A DNA stretch of 64,000 nucleotides from Paralimibaculum aggregatum (GCF_030270585.1 NZ_BSYI01000011.1:1-64000), one strand, 5' to 3'; positions 26,208 through 36,322 are shown, numbered from the stretch's first letter. Numbers and translations: made by a program. The notes: generated from the sequence alone by a model not told the origin.

Positions 26208-26900
26208 ATGCTTCCGAGAGTATTCGCCATAGCGGCGATCCCCCTGCTCGCAGCACAACCTGCGAATGCATTCTTCGTCGACTTCACCGACACCGACGTC
26301 TTCCCGGCAGGTCCGAATGCCGCGGTGGTCGTGCCGAATGCGGGCGGCAGCGGGGTGACCCTGACGATCTCGGGCACGCCGCAGGAGCCGAACTTCAACG
26401 ATGTCGTCAGCAACCTGGCGGCCGGGTTCTGCAATGGCACCCGCCCGGGGCTTGCGCTGGACTTCGAGTGCGAGTCCGACGGCGCGGGGATCGGCGGCTT
26501 CAACCCGGACGAGGTGGACGGCGAGGAGATGCTCACCGTCTCGTTCAGCCAGTCGGTCGAGATCACCGCGATCTACCTGCTCGACTTCTTTTTCGACGAG
26601 GACGGAAACGAGATCGCCAATGTCGACTACATGAACGGCAATGACGACACCTTCGTGCCGGAAGAGGGCTTCGCGCTCTTCGGCAACGGTTTCGCGGCCT
26701 TCACGGTGAACAACGAGATCACCTCGGTGGTGAAGTTCACTGCCGGCGATGGCAACGACAACCAGGGCGTCGGCGACTATGCGCTGGCCGGCATCGAGTT
26801 CAACCTGATCGAGCGCGAGATCCCCGTTCCCGCGGCGCTGCCGCTGCTGCTCACCGGCATCGCGGGCCTGGCACTCTATCGCCGCCGCCGCGCGGCCTGA
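26208..26900 (+). CDS. VPLPA-CTERM sorting-domain protein, copy 1
   Basis: This 230-residue exported protein has a signal peptide (MLPRVFAIAAIPLLAAQPANA) and a C-terminal sorting signal: IPVPAALPLLLTGIAGLALY then RRRRAA, i.e. VPLPA-like motif, one membrane helix and a basic end. Such tails are recognised by exosortase/archaeosortase-type enzymes, which cut and attach the protein at the cell surface. The body is acidic and beta-rich (FFVDFTDTDVFPAGP.. ESDGAGIGGFNPDEVDGEE.. YLLDFFFDEDGNE). Its function is unknown. The start at 26208 has GAGGG 8 bp upstream. A paralogue follows downstream. Confidence 0.85.
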   Translation: MLPRVFAIAAIPLLAAQPANAFFVDFTDTDVFPAGPNAAVVVPNAGGSGVTLTISGTPQEPNFNDVVSNLAAGFCNGTRPGLALDFECESDGAGIGGFNPDEVDGEEMLTVSFSQSVEITAIYLLDFFFDEDGNEIANVDYMNGNDDTFVPEEGFALFGNGFAAFTVNNEITSVVKFTAGDGNDNQGVGDYALAGIEFNLIEREIPVPAALPLLLTGIAGLALYRRRRAA

Positions 26901-26917
26901 CGGTCTACCCAGCTTGC

Positions 26918-26940
26918 CCGGCGGCCCCCGTGGCCGCCGG
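26918..26940 (+). terminator. Hairpin after VPLPA copy 1
   Basis: CCGGCGGCC (26918-26926) and GGCCGCCGG (26932-26940) form a perfect 9-bp stem with a 5-nt loop, 18 bp after the stop codon, without a U-tract. A further 7-bp inverted repeat (CTGCGGC 26970 / GCCGCAG 26993) follows. The remaining 250 bp up to the next promoter holds no gene I can support. Confidence 0.5.
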
Positions 26941-27260
26941 TGGCCCTGCCGCCGGTGATTCTCTCGCCGCTGCGGCTTGTCCGGCTTGCGGGGCCGCAGT
27001 GCGGGCGACCCCGACACCGTGACGCGGCCGCGCCCTGTTGTCCCGGCGCAACAAGACAACCGGAGCGGGATCGCGGCCGGAACCGCCCCCGAAACGGCCG
27101 CCGCCAGCGCGATACCCTCGCAATTAGCGGCAATTCCGGCGCAATCACCGATCCGGCTCCGTCTCAGCCCCGGACAGACCGGCCGTTCGCCCCCACCATT
27201 CGGCGCCCCGATTCCGGCGATTCCGCAACATCTTGGCCCAGCTCGGGACGGAAGGTTTCG

Positions 27261-27289
27261 TTGACTCTACCTTTCCTGCGGGTTAACAA
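27261..27289 (+). promoter_or_regulatory. Strong candidate promoter of VPLPA copy 2
   Basis: TTGACT (27261-27266), a 17-bp spacer and TAACAA (27284-27289) make the best -35/-10 pair in the window. It gives a 5' leader of roughly 130 nt before the ATG at 27429, long enough for regulatory structure, though none is obvious. Confidence 0.55.
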
Positions 27290-27428
27290 TTGCTTCGGAT
27301 GCGATGGACTTGCTCGCGGGGTGGATGCGGGCAGGTCGGCCGGGAGGAGCGAAGCGCGCACTCCCTGAGTTTGGTTGGGCCGGGCGGTTGTGGAGAACTC
27401 GCCCTCCGGTCGAAAAAAGGGGGTGGGT

Positions 27429-28109
27429 ATGAACACTCGGCTTCTCTCGATTATTGCCGCTGCCGGTATTGCGGTTTCGACGTCTGCAAATGCCCTTTTC
27501 GTTGATCTCACGGATACGTCGCTGTTCCCGGCGGGCCCGGTTGGCGGGCCGGTCGCGACCTCTGTCGGCGGCGTGACGGTCACGGTTACCAGCAGCCCCA
27601 ACACGCTGAACTTCAACGACATCATCGCCTCGCCGGGCACCTCGGCCTTCTGCACCGCCGGTGGCGGCAGCTTCGCCTGCGACTCCGACGGCGCGGGCAT
27701 CGGCGGCCCGAACCCGGACGAGATCAACGGCGACGAGGTGCTGACGATCACGTTCAGCGAAGCCGTCGAGATCACCGCCTTCTACCTGCTCGACTTCTTC
27801 TTCGACGAGGACGACGAGGAGAGCGCCGAGATCAGCTACGATTCCGGCCCGTCCGACGTCGTCGATGCCACCGAGGTCTTCGTCCAGTTCGGCAATGGTT
27901 TCTTCGCGAGCACCGGCCTGAGCCGGATCACCTCGACCGTGACCTTCGTCGCCCTCGACAGCAACGATCTCCAGGGCGTGGGCGACTTCGCGGTTGCCGG
28001 TCTCGAATTCAACCTGATCGAGCGCGAGATCCCGGTTCCGGCGGCGCTGCCGCTGATGCTGACCGGCCTCGCCGGGCTGGCGCTCTATCGCCGCCGCCGC
28101 GCCGCCTGA
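27429..28109 (+). CDS. VPLPA-CTERM sorting-domain protein, copy 2
   Basis: This 226-residue protein is parallel to copy 1 along its whole length: signal peptide MNTRLLSIIAAAGIAVSTSANA, LFVDLTDTSLFPAGP, CDSDGAGIGGPNPDEINGDE, VEITAFYLLDFFFDED, VGDFAVAGLEFNLIEREIPV and the same VPAALPL.. RRRRAA sorting tail. It is likely displayed on the cell surface by an exosortase-type enzyme encoded elsewhere. Its own promoter and terminator make it independently expressed. It is a tandem duplication, diverged most in the centre. Confidence 0.87.
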   Translation: MNTRLLSIIAAAGIAVSTSANALFVDLTDTSLFPAGPVGGPVATSVGGVTVTVTSSPNTLNFNDIIASPGTSAFCTAGGGSFACDSDGAGIGGPNPDEINGDEVLTITFSEAVEITAFYLLDFFFDEDDEESAEISYDSGPSDVVDATEVFVQFGNGFFASTGLSRITSTVTFVALDSNDLQGVGDFAVAGLEFNLIEREIPVPAALPLMLTGLAGLALYRRRRAA

Positions 28110-28136
28110 GCGCGCGCTGCAAAGGCACGGATATCG

Positions 28137-28160
28137 GGCCCCGCTTCGGCGGGGCCTTTT
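28137..28160 (+). terminator. Rho-independent terminator
   Basis: GGCCCCGC (28137-28144), TTCG tetraloop, GGCGGGGCC-type arm GCGGGGCC (28149-28156) and TTTT make a classical intrinsic terminator 28 bp after VPLPA copy 2. Confidence 0.9.
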
Positions 28161-28290
28161 GCGTTCCGCGGGACGTTGGCCGGAGCTTCCGGCACCGGTC
28201 CGCACCGGGGCAGAACGCCCCACCCCCGCCCGCCTCACGAGGGGCCCGCGCTGATTGCCGGGCGCCGCTTCTCTGTCTATGTTCGGCCCC

Positions 28291-29229
28291 ATGAGCGTCC
28301 TGATCGTCACACATCCGTCGAGCCACCGTCACGTGACGCCCCCCGGGCATCCCGAGCGGGTGGCCCGCATCGAGGCGGTGCAGCACCTGCTCGCCACCCT
28401 GCCCTATGCCGACCTGCCCCGGATCACGGCGCCTGCCGCCAGCCGGAAGCAGCTCGCGCGGGCGCATGCCTCCGACTACATCGACGCCATCGAGTCCAGC
28501 GCGCCGGAAGAAGGCTTCGTCAGCCTCGACCCGGACACCCACATGTCGCCGGGCAGCCTCGAGGCGGCGCGCCATGCCGCCGGCAGCGCCGTGGCCGCCG
28601 TGGATGCGGTACTCAAGGGCAGCCACCGGGCCGCCTTCTGCGCCGTGCGCCCCTGCGGCCACCATGCCGAGTACGACCGCGCGATGGGCTTCTGCCTCTT
28701 TGACAATGTCGCGGTCGGGGCGATGCACGCGCTGGAGGTGCACGGGCTGAAGCGCGTGGCAATCGTCGATTTCGACGTGCATCACGGCAACGGCACGCAG
28801 GACATCTTCCAGTCCGAGCCGCGGGTCTTCTTCGCCTCGAGCCACCAGTATCCGCTCTATCCCGGCACCGGCGCGGCGCACGAGACCGGGGTGGGCAACA
28901 TCCTCAACGCGCCGCTCTCGCCGATGTCGGGCGGCAAGGAGATGCGCAGCGCCTATGAGGGGCAGATCCTGCCGGCGGTGGACGAGTTCAAGCCGGAGCT
29001 GCTGATCGTCTCGGCCGGCTTCGACGCCCATGTCAACGACCCGCTCGCCAATCTCAACTGGATGGACGCGGATTTCGGCTGGGTCACCGCCGAGCTCTGC
29101 AAGCTGGCCGCGAAGCATTGCGACGGGCGGATCGTCTCGGCGCTCGAGGGCGGCTACGATCTCGAGGGGCTGATCGGCGGGCTGCGCGCCCATCTCGACG
29201 CGCTGATCGACCATGTGGAGGCGAGATGA
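28291..29229 (+). CDS. Histone deacetylase-family (acetoin utilisation-type) hydrolase
   Basis: This 312-residue zinc deacetylase has the start [22 protein letters not shown], active-site His pair [20 protein letters not shown], zinc site [29 protein letters not shown] and [11 protein letters not shown] near the C-terminus. Bacterial members remove acetyl groups from polyamines, small amides or proteins. It overlaps xseB by 4 bp (ATGA), the first of the unit HDAC-xseB-dxs. ATG 28291 gives the usual family start; ATG 28279 would add four residues. Confidence 0.9.
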   Translation: MSVLIVTHPSSHRHVTPPGHPERVARIEAVQHLLATLPYADLPRITAPAASRKQLARAHASDYIDAIESSAPEEGFVSLDPDTHMSPGSLEAARHAAGSAVAAVDAVLKGSHRAAFCAVRPCGHHAEYDRAMGFCLFDNVAVGAMHALEVHGLKRVAIVDFDVHHGNGTQDIFQSEPRVFFASSHQYPLYPGTGAAHETGVGNILNAPLSPMSGGKEMRSAYEGQILPAVDEFKPELLIVSAGFDAHVNDPLANLNWMDADFGWVTAELCKLAAKHCDGRIVSALEGGYDLEGLIGGLRAHLDALIDHVEAR

Positions 29230-29597
29230 GCAGCGATCCGCATTCCGCCGAGACCCTGGTCTCCGAGATGAGCTTCGAGGAGGCGCTGGCGGCGCTCGAG
29301 ACCGTGGTCGGCCGGCTCGAGGACGGCAAGGTGCCGCTCGAGGCCTCCATCGCGCTCTACCAGCGCGGTGCCGAGCTGAAATCCCGCTGCGAGGCGCTCC
29401 TGCGCGATGCCGAGCTCAAGGTGAGCCGGATCGTGGCCGGCGCCGATGGCGGCCCGGCGCTGGCGCCCGAGGCCGAAGCCTCCGGGCCCGCGGCCGAGCG
29501 CCCGGCGCGCAAGCCTGCAGCCGCCAAGCCCAAGCCCAAGCCCAGGCCCGATCCGGCAGCCTCCGGCGCCGCGGACGAGGACGACATTCCCTTCTGA
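29226..29597 (+). CDS. xseB: Exodeoxyribonuclease VII small subunit
   Basis: This 123-residue protein has the XseB core at residues 14-80 ([52 protein letters not shown]), a helical hairpin that binds XseA for processive degradation of single-stranded DNA. The remaining ~45 residues are a Pro/Ala/Lys-rich tail ending ADEDDIPF, much like the single-stranded-DNA-binding-protein type acidic tip. XseA is not in the window. The gene is coupled to the deacetylase gene upstream. Confidence 0.93.
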   Translation: MSSDPHSAETLVSEMSFEEALAALETVVGRLEDGKVPLEASIALYQRGAELKSRCEALLRDAELKVSRIVAGADGGPALAPEAEASGPAAERPARKPAAAKPKPKPRPDPAASGAADEDDIPF

Positions 29598-29638
29598 GCC
29601 GGCCCGAGAGGCCGCCTGCCAATCGAGGAGCCCACCCA

Positions 29639-31558
29639 GTGAGCGACCGCCCGCAAACCCCGCTCTTGGATCTCGTGAACGACCCCGCGGACATTCGCGG
29701 CTTCTCCGACGCCCAGCTCGAGCGGCTTGCCGACGAGCTGCGCCAGGAGACGATCTCCGCCGTCTCGGTCACCGGGGGCCATCTCGGCGCGGGGCTCGGC
29801 GTGGTGGAGCTCACCGTGGCGATCCATGCGGTCTTCGACACCCCGCGCGACAAGCTGATCTGGGATGTCAGCCACCAGTGCTACCCGCACAAGATCCTCA
29901 CCGGCCGGCGCGACCGGATCCGCACCCTGCGCCAGGGCGGCGGGCTCTCGGGCTTCACCAAGCGCAGCGAGAGCGCCTACGACCCCTTCGGCGCGGCGCA
30001 CAGCTCGACCTCGATCTCGGCGGCGCTCGGCTTCGCCATGGGGCGCGAGTTCGGCTGCGACACCGGCGATGCCATCGCGGTGATCGGCGACGGCGCGCTC
30101 TCTGCCGGCATGGCCTATGAGGCGCTGAACAATGCCGGCCATCTCGGCAAGCGGCTGATCGTCATCCTCAACGACAACGAGATGTCGATCGCGCCGCCGG
30201 TGGGCGCGATGTCCTCCTATCTCTCGCGGCTCTACGCGCAGAAACCGTTCCAGGACTTCAAGGCCGCCGCCAAGCAGATGCTCTCCTACATGCCGGAGGT
30301 GTTCCGCGAGGGCGCGCACCGGGCCGAGCAGCTCTTCAAGGGCGCCACCGTGGGCGGCACGCTCTTCGAGGAGCTCGGCTTCGACTATATCGGCCCGATC
30401 GACGGGCACGACATGAGCCAGCTGCTGCCGGTGCTGCGCACGGTGAAGGCCCGCGCCGACGGGCCGGTGCTGATCCATGCCATCACCCGCAAGGGCAAGG
30501 GCTACGGCCCCGCCGAGGAGGCCGCCGACAAGGGCCATGCCACGGCGAAGTTCGACGTCGTCACCGGCAAGCAGTCGAAGCCGCCGGCCAACGCGCCCTC
30601 CTACACCAAGGTGTTCGCCGAGAGCCTCGTGGCCGAATCGAACGACGATCCGCGCATCGTCGCGATCACCGCGGCGATGCCCTCGGGCACCGGGCTCGAC
30701 CATTACGGCAAGATGCATCCCGACCGCTGCTTCGATGTCGGCATCGCCGAGCAGCATGCGGTGACCTTCGGCGCCGGGCTCGCGGCGGCGGGCATGAAGC
30801 CCTTCGTGGCGATCTACTCGACCTTCCTGCAGCGCGGCTACGACCAGGTCGTGCACGACGTCTCGATCCAGGGCCTGCCGGTGCGCTTCGCGCTCGACCG
30901 GGCCGGGCTCGTGGGCTCCGACGGCGCGACCCATGCCGGCAGCTTCGACATCGCCTATCTCGGCTGCCTGCCGGGCATGGTGATCATGGCCGCGGCCGAC
31001 GAGGCGGAGCTCCGCCACATGGTGCGCACCGCGGTGGAGTATGACGAGGGCCCGATCGCCTTCCGCTTCGCCCGCGGCGAGGGGGTCGGCGTGGAGATGC
31101 CGGAGCGCGGCGAAGCGCTCGAGATCGGCAGGGGCCGCGTGGTGCGCGAGGGCACGAAGATCGCCCTCCTGTCCCTCGGCACCCGGCTCGGCGAATGCCT
31201 GAAGGCGGCGGAGGAACTCGAGGCCATGGGGCTCTCGACCACCGTCGCCGATGCCCGCTTCGCCAAGCCGCTCGACCGCGACCTGGTGCTGCGGCTCGCC
31301 CGCGAGCACGAGGCGCTGGTCACGGTGGAGGAAGGCTCGGTCGGCGGCTTCGGCTCCTTCGTGCTGCAGCTGCTGGCCACCGAGGGCGCGCTCGACCAGG
31401 GCTGCCGGATCCGCCCGATGGTGCTGCCGGACGTCTATATCGACCAGGACAAGCCGGCGGCGATGTACGACCGGGCCGGGCTCAACGCCCCCCACATCGT
31501 CGCCCAGGCCCTCGCCGCCCTCGGCCAGTCCACCGGTGACGCCGCCGCCAGGGCGTGA
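29639..31558 (+). CDS. dxs: 1-deoxy-D-xylulose-5-phosphate synthase
   Basis: This 639-residue thiamine-diphosphate enzyme makes the first committed precursor of the MEP isoprenoid pathway from pyruvate and glyceraldehyde-3-phosphate. It has [19 protein letters not shown], the catalytic-His segment [20 protein letters not shown], the ThDP motif [16 protein letters not shown].. NDNEMSI, and the transketolase signature [18 protein letters not shown]. The start is GTG at 29639 with GAGGAG 9 bp upstream. In many relatives an ispA-type prenyl synthase lies between xseB and dxs; here only 41 bp separates them. Confidence 0.97.
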   Translation: MSDRPQTPLLDLVNDPADIRGFSDAQLERLADELRQETISAVSVTGGHLGAGLGVVELTVAIHAVFDTPRDKLIWDVSHQCYPHKILTGRRDRIRTLRQGGGLSGFTKRSESAYDPFGAAHSSTSISAALGFAMGREFGCDTGDAIAVIGDGALSAGMAYEALNNAGHLGKRLIVILNDNEMSIAPPVGAMSSYLSRLYAQKPFQDFKAAAKQMLSYMPEVFREGAHRAEQLFKGATVGGTLFEELGFDYIGPIDGHDMSQLLPVLRTVKARADGPVLIHAITRKGKGYGPAEEAADKGHATAKFDVVTGKQSKPPANAPSYTKVFAESLVAESNDDPRIVAITAAMPSGTGLDHYGKMHPDRCFDVGIAEQHAVTFGAGLAAAGMKPFVAIYSTFLQRGYDQVVHDVSIQGLPVRFALDRAGLVGSDGATHAGSFDIAYLGCLPGMVIMAAADEAELRHMVRTAVEYDEGPIAFRFARGEGVGVEMPERGEALEIGRGRVVREGTKIALLSLGTRLGECLKAAEELEAMGLSTTVADARFAKPLDRDLVLRLAREHEALVTVEEGSVGGFGSFVLQLLATEGALDQGCRIRPMVLPDVYIDQDKPAAMYDRAGLNAPHIVAQALAALGQSTGDAAARA

Positions 31559-31562
31559 GGCC

Positions 31563-32486
31563 ATGTCGGACGGGTTTCCGACGATCAACGATGCAAATCT
31601 CCCGGTGCTGCGGGAGATCGCCGAAGGCCGGCGCAACTCGCGCGAGGCCATGCCGGGGGTGGTGCGGCATTTCGGGCTCGGCCCCGAGGCACTCGACACC
31701 GCGCCCGGCGAGGGCGCCAAGCCGCGCATCATGCGCCGCATCGCCTGGTGCCTCGTCAGCCTGAGCCAGGCGGGGCTGATCGAGAAGCGCACTGCCGGGC
31801 ACTACGAGATCACCGAAAGCGGGCGGAGCGTGCTCGCGGCACCTCCCCCACTGCTCGACCATCAGTACCTGCTGCGGTTTCCCGGATACGCCTCGGCGAA
31901 CGGACCGGGCAATTCCGCCAACGCCTCCGAGGTCGCTCTGCAACGGGACACGCAGCACGACCGCGCGCCCGACGAGATCATCCGAGACGCTGCCCGGATG
32001 ATCGAGCGTGCCCTGGAGCGGGATATCGTCGAGCGCCTGCACAATGGCACCCCAGCCTTTTTCGAGAAGGCCGTGGTCGAGCTCCTGCTCGCCATGGGCT
32101 ACGGGCGCGGGAGGGACGGGGCGGGCCGTGTGCTCGGCCGTTCCGGCGATGGCGGCATCGACGGGCTGATCGACGAGGACGCGCTGGGGCTCGACCGGGT
32201 CTACATGCAGGCCAAGCGCTATGCCGCGGAGAACACCATCGGCCGGCCGGCGATCCAGCAGTTCGTCGGCTCGCTGACCGGCGAGGGGGCGAGCAAGGGG
32301 GTCTTCGTCACCACCTCAGGCTTCTCGCGGGAGGCGCGGGACTATGCCGAGCGCGTGCAGCAACGGGTGATCCTGATCGACGGGGCGCGCCTTGCCCGCC
32401 TGATGATCGCCTATGGCGTCGGGGTGCGGCCGACCGAGACGATCACGCTTTCCGAGATCGACGAGAACTTCTTCGCGGAGGACTGA
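31563..32486 (+). CDS. mrr: Mrr-type restriction endonuclease
   Basis: This 307-residue protein is an Mrr family type IV restriction enzyme, which cuts modified DNA. Residues ~10-100 are the Mrr N-terminal winged helix (RIMRRIAWCLVSLSQAGLIEKRTAGHYEITESGR). The C-terminal catalytic domain (about 155-285) has PAFFEKAVVELLLAMGYG, then the PD-(D/E)xK-type pair with Asp in SGDGGIDGLID and QAK in VYMQAKRYAAEN, followed by FVTTSGFSREARDYAER. It begins 4 bp after dxs and precedes a membrane-protein gene and tlyA, so it sits as a guest in a housekeeping operon. No methylase is adjacent. Confidence 0.88.
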   Translation: MSDGFPTINDANLPVLREIAEGRRNSREAMPGVVRHFGLGPEALDTAPGEGAKPRIMRRIAWCLVSLSQAGLIEKRTAGHYEITESGRSVLAAPPPLLDHQYLLRFPGYASANGPGNSANASEVALQRDTQHDRAPDEIIRDAARMIERALERDIVERLHNGTPAFFEKAVVELLLAMGYGRGRDGAGRVLGRSGDGGIDGLIDEDALGLDRVYMQAKRYAAENTIGRPAIQQFVGSLTGEGASKGVFVTTSGFSREARDYAERVQQRVILIDGARLARLMIAYGVGVRPTETITLSEIDENFFAED

Positions 32487-32502
32487 GGCGCCGCGCCGTG
32501 CT

Positions 32503-33003
32503 ATGCGACAGGCCATGACCGGGGGGGAGTCGCAGATCCATCGGCGCTGGCGCCGGCTGACCGCGGCGGAGCGGCGGGCGCATCCGCTGAACCGCCTGCG
32601 CGGCGGGCTGCTCGCCGTGGCGGGCTGGATCGGCGCGCAGTGCCTGCTGGCGGCGGCGATTCTCGCCGTGCTCGTCACCGATGACGGGGCCGATCCCGGC
32701 GGCGTCGCGCTGCCCTTCGGCTGGCTCTACTGGGGCGTGGTGCTCACCGGCCCGCCGCTGGCGCTGGCGCTGCTGCTGCGGCGCCACCCGGCGATGCCGC
32801 GGGTCTATGCCGGCTACATCGCCGCGGTGATCCTGCTCGAGATCGCCGAGGAGCTGCGCGAGCCGGCGCTGCTCACCGAGGCAGGGACCGACTGGGAGGT
32901 GCTGGGGCCATTGCTCGCCGCCACCGCTGTCGATCTCGTGGTGGTGCGGTATCTGCTCCTCGGCACCCGACCCAACATCGTCTTCCGCGGGCGGCAGCCA
33001 TGA
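32503..33003 (+). CDS. DUF2569-like small membrane protein
   Basis: This 166-residue protein has about four membrane helices (LLAVAGWIGAQCLLAAAILAVLV; LYWGVVLTGPPLALALLL; YAGYIAAVILLEIAEEL; VLGPLLAATAVDLVVVRYLLLG). The order of a short polar start, four helices and the closing YLLLGTRPNIVF resembles DUF2569-family proteins, whose function is unknown. ATG 32503 is used; ATG 32515 is possible. It overlaps tlyA by 4 bp (ATGA). Confidence 0.65.
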   Translation: MRQAMTGGESQIHRRWRRLTAAERRAHPLNRLRGGLLAVAGWIGAQCLLAAAILAVLVTDDGADPGGVALPFGWLYWGVVLTGPPLALALLLRRHPAMPRVYAGYIAAVILLEIAEELREPALLTEAGTDWEVLGPLLAATAVDLVVVRYLLLGTRPNIVFRGRQP

Positions 33004-33731
33004 GCGCCGAGCGGCTCGACCGGGTGCTGGTGGCCCGCGGGCTGGCGCCGAGCCGGGCGCGGGCGCAGGCGCTGATCGCGGCGGGGGCGGTGCGGCTCGG
33101 CGGGCGCGTGGCCACGAAACCCGCCGCCATGGTCGCCCCGGATGCGCCGATCGAACTCGGCGAGGACCCCTGCCCCTGGGTCTCCCGCGCCGGGCTGAAG
33201 CTCGACCATGCGCTCGACGCCTTCGCCCTGGTGCCGGCGGGCATGGCGCTCGATCTCGGCGCCTCCACCGGGGGCTTCACCGAGGTGCTGCTGGCGCGCG
33301 GGGCGGCGCATGTCCATGCCGTGGATGTCGGCCACGGGCAGCTCAGCCCGAAGCTCGCCGGCGACCCGCGGGTGACGCTGCACGAGGGGGTCAACGCGCG
33401 GGCGCTCGGCGCTGCGGGCCTGCCGCCGGTGGACTGGATCACGGCGGATCTCTCCTTCATCTCGCTGACGCTGGCGCTGCCGCCGGCGCTGGAGCTCGCG
33501 CGGGCGGGGGCGCATCTCGCGGCGCTGGTCAAGCCGCAGTTCGAGGCCGGGCGGGCGGCGATCGGCAAGGGCGGGGTGGTGCGCGACGCGGCCGTGCATG
33601 CCGAGGTCTGCGCGCGGATCCGGGGGTTCCTGGAGGACCGCGGCTGGGCCGTGCTCGGCCTCACCGAAAGCCCGATCCGCGGCGGCGACGGCAACACCGA
33701 GTTCCTGATCGCCGCGCGGCGGGCGCCATGA
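33000..33731 (+). CDS. tlyA: TlyA-family rRNA methyltransferase
   Basis: This 243-residue protein combines an N-terminal S4 RNA-binding domain (RLDRVLVARGLAPSRARAQALIAAGAVRLGG) with an FtsJ-like 2'-O-methyltransferase domain (MALDLGASTGGFTEVLLARGA for SAM; catalytic Lys in LVKPQFEAGR). TlyA enzymes methylate the 2'-hydroxyl of 16S C1409 and sometimes 23S C1920 and influence capreomycin sensitivity. It commonly follows dxs in this group, which fits a dxs-tlyA operon into which mrr was inserted. Confidence 0.92.
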   Translation: MSAERLDRVLVARGLAPSRARAQALIAAGAVRLGGRVATKPAAMVAPDAPIELGEDPCPWVSRAGLKLDHALDAFALVPAGMALDLGASTGGFTEVLLARGAAHVHAVDVGHGQLSPKLAGDPRVTLHEGVNARALGAAGLPPVDWITADLSFISLTLALPPALELARAGAHLAALVKPQFEAGRAAIGKGGVVRDAAVHAEVCARIRGFLEDRGWAVLGLTESPIRGGDGNTEFLIAARRAP

Positions 33732-33748
33732 GCGTCGCCCGCGCACGG

Positions 33749-34252
33749 TCACGCCCGGAGCTGGCGCTGTGCCTCCGCGAGCGCGATCGCCCCGGCCACC
33801 GCGATGTTGAGCGAACGCGCCTGCGGGTGCAGCGGGATGCGCAGCCCGAGATCCGCCGCGGCCAGCGCCGCCGCCGGCAGGCCGGCGCTCTCGCTGCCCA
33901 GCAGCAGGAGGTCGCCGGGGGCGAAGCGCGCCTCCCAGAGGCTCGCCTGGCCATGTGCGGTGAGCGCCACCAGCCGCGCCGCGCCGCGCGCCGCGAGGAA
34001 GGCCGCCCAGCTGGCATGGCGATGGATCGCGGCGAGCCCGGCATAGTCCATCGCGCTGCGGCGCCAGGCCTTCGGCGAGAAGGCGAAGCCGCAGGGCTCG
34101 ACGACATGCACCGGCGCGCGGAGGCAGGCCGCGGTGCGCAGGATCGCCCCGAGATTGCCGGCCTGGTCCGGCATCACGGCCACCAGCCCGACCGGCGATG
34201 GCGCGGCGAGCACGGGCGTTGCCGAAGGGGCTTGATCGGCGGCGCGGGACAT
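33749..34252 (-). CDS. trmL: tRNA (cytidine(34)-2'-O)-methyltransferase, TrmL-type SPOUT
   Basis: This 167-residue SPOUT enzyme has [49 protein letters not shown], the SAM-binding [11 protein letters not shown] loop and the [16 protein letters not shown] knot helix. It modifies the wobble position of tRNA-Leu. ATG 34252 is preferred over TTG 34258 because GGAGG lies 7 bp ahead. It is divergent from petABC. Confidence 0.85.
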   Translation of the reverse strand: MSRAADQAPSATPVLAAPSPVGLVAVMPDQAGNLGAILRTAACLRAPVHVVEPCGFAFSPKAWRRSAMDYAGLAAIHRHASWAAFLAARGAARLVALTAHGQASLWEARFAPGDLLLLGSESAGLPAAALAAADLGLRIPLHPQARSLNIAVAGAIALAEAQRQLRA

Positions 34253-34398
34253 GCTCAAGCCTCCGCTGCGGCGCTCTGTCCCGTCGACCCGCTGGACACG
34301 AAACTACTATTCCCCGAGCATACGCGCTCTGTGATCTTGTCCCGAGCTCTGGCCGGCCCCGAGGGCGTCAGGCGCCCGCCAAAGGAGGAGAGAACCCG

Positions 34399-34962
34399 AT
34401 GTCTCATGCGGAGACCGACAGCGACCACACCCGGCGAGACTTTCTCTACGTGGCGACCGCGGCGGCCGGAGCCGTCACCGTGGGTGCCATGGTCTGGCCG
34501 CTGATCGATCAGATGAACCCCTCGGCCGACGTGCTCGCGCTGGCAAGCATCGAGGTGGATGTCGGCAGCATCGAGCCCGGCACCGAGATCAAGGTGATGT
34601 GGCGCGGCAAGCCGGTCTTCATCCGGCGCCGCACCGAGGAGGAGATCGAGGCGGCGCGCGCCGTCGCGCTCTCGGACCTGCCCGACCAGAACGCGGAGAA
34701 CGCGAACAAGCCGGGCGCCGACGCCGCGGACCAGAACCGCACGCTGGACGCTGCCGGCGAGTGGCTGGTGATGGTCGGTGTCTGCACGCATCTCGGCTGT
34801 GTTCCCCTCGGCGACGGCTCGGGCGAGTTCAACGGCTGGTTCTGCCCCTGCCACGGGTCGCATTATGATATCGCCGGCCGCATCCGCAAAGGTCCGGCAC
34901 CGCGCAACCTCGAGGTGCCCCAGGCTGCGTTCCTGGACGACACCACGATCCGGCTCGGCTGA
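34399..34962 (+). CDS. petA: Ubiquinol-cytochrome c reductase Rieske iron-sulfur subunit
   Basis: This 187-residue subunit of cytochrome bc1 has a twin-arginine motif and transmembrane anchor ([24 protein letters not shown]) and the [2Fe-2S] boxes CTHLGC and CPCHGSHYD. An alphaproteobacterial-type insertion ([20 protein letters not shown]) lies before the cluster domain. It transfers electrons from ubiquinol at the Qo site to cytochrome c1. AAAGGAGGAG precedes the ATG. It heads petABC. Confidence 0.97.
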   Translation: MSHAETDSDHTRRDFLYVATAAAGAVTVGAMVWPLIDQMNPSADVLALASIEVDVGSIEPGTEIKVMWRGKPVFIRRRTEEEIEAARAVALSDLPDQNAENANKPGADAADQNRTLDAAGEWLVMVGVCTHLGCVPLGDGSGEFNGWFCPCHGSHYDIAGRIRKGPAPRNLEVPQAAFLDDTTIRLG

Positions 34963-34973
34963 AGGAGAGCGAC

Positions 34974-36299
34974 ATGTCCGGCATTCCACAGGATCATTAC
35001 GAGCCGAAATCCGGCTTCGAGAAATGGGTCCATTCGCGCCTGCCCGTCATCGCGCTGGCGGCCGACTTCCTCAAGTTCCCGACCCCGAAGAACCTCAACT
35101 GGATGTGGATCTGGGGCGTCGTGCTCACCGTCTTCCTGATGGTGCAGATCGTCACCGGCATCACCCTGGTGATGCACTACATCCCCTCGACGGACGCCGC
35201 CTTCGCCTCGGTCGAGCACATCATGCGCGACGTGAACGGCGGCTGGCTGCTGCGCTACATGCATGCGAACGGCGCCAGCTTCTTCTTCATCGCGGTCTAT
35301 GCGCATATCTTCCGGGGGCTGTACTACGGCTCCTACAAGGAGCCGCGCGAGATCACCTGGATCATCGGCATCCTGATCTACCTCGCGATGATGGCGACCG
35401 CCTTCATGGGCTATGTGCTGCCCTGGGGGCAGATGTCGTTCTGGGGCGCCACCGTGATCACCAACCTGTTCTCGGCGGTCCCGCTGATCGGCGATGACAT
35501 CGTGGTCTGGCTCTGGGGCGGCTTCTCGGTCGACGAGCCGACGCTGACCCGCTTCTTCTCGCTGCACTACCTGCTGCCCTTCGTGATCCTCGGGCTCACG
35601 GTGGTGCATATCTGGGCCTTCCACACCACCGGCAACAACAACCCCACCGGCGTGCCGGTGCGGACCAACGACGTCGCCACGGTGAAGAAGGACACGGTGC
35701 CCTTCCACCCCTTCTACACGATCAAGGACATCTACGCGCTGGCGCTGTTCCTGATCCTCTTCGTGGTCTTCGTGTTCTTCATGCCCAACTACATGGGCCA
35801 CCCGGACAACTACATCGAGGCCAACCCGCTGGTGACCCCGGCGCATATCGTGCCGGAATGGTACTTCCTACCGTTCTACGCGATCCTGCGCGCGATCACC
35901 GAGGATGTCTGGCTGATGCAGATCATGCCCTTCACCGCGAAGCTGGGCGGCGTGATCGCGATGTTCGGCTCGATCCTGGTGATGGCGCTGGCGCCCTGGC
36001 TCGACACCTCCCGCGTGCGCTCGGGCCGCTACCGCCCGCAGTTCAAGTGGTGGTTCTGGCTGCTGGTGGTCGACTTCCTGCTGCTGATGTGGTGCGGGAG
36101 CCAGGCGCCGACCGACACGATCGCCTCGATCTCGCTCCTCGGCACCGCCTACTGGTTCGGCTACTTCCTGGTGATCCTGCCGGTGCTCGGCATCACCGAG
36201 AAGCCGCTGCCCCAGCCCAAGACCATCGAGGAGGCCTTCGAGGCCGAGCATCCGAAACCCGAGGCCGGCGGCAAGGCGGCCGCCACCCCGGCCGAATGA
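34974..36299 (+). CDS. petB: Ubiquinol-cytochrome c reductase cytochrome b
   Basis: This 441-residue membrane subunit has eight helices, heme-ligand His pairs in [20 protein letters not shown] and [21 protein letters not shown], the Qo motif [12 protein letters not shown] and the C-terminal cap [17 protein letters not shown]. It binds hemes bL and bH and both quinone sites. It starts 11 bp after petA with GGAG upstream. Confidence 0.98.
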   Translation: MSGIPQDHYEPKSGFEKWVHSRLPVIALAADFLKFPTPKNLNWMWIWGVVLTVFLMVQIVTGITLVMHYIPSTDAAFASVEHIMRDVNGGWLLRYMHANGASFFFIAVYAHIFRGLYYGSYKEPREITWIIGILIYLAMMATAFMGYVLPWGQMSFWGATVITNLFSAVPLIGDDIVVWLWGGFSVDEPTLTRFFSLHYLLPFVILGLTVVHIWAFHTTGNNNPTGVPVRTNDVATVKKDTVPFHPFYTIKDIYALALFLILFVVFVFFMPNYMGHPDNYIEANPLVTPAHIVPEWYFLPFYAILRAITEDVWLMQIMPFTAKLGGVIAMFGSILVMALAPWLDTSRVRSGRYRPQFKWWFWLLVVDFLLLMWCGSQAPTDTIASISLLGTAYWFGYFLVILPVLGITEKPLPQPKTIEEAFEAEHPKPEAGGKAAATPAE

Positions 36300-36322
36300 C
36301 CCGCGAGGAAAGGAGACATCCC

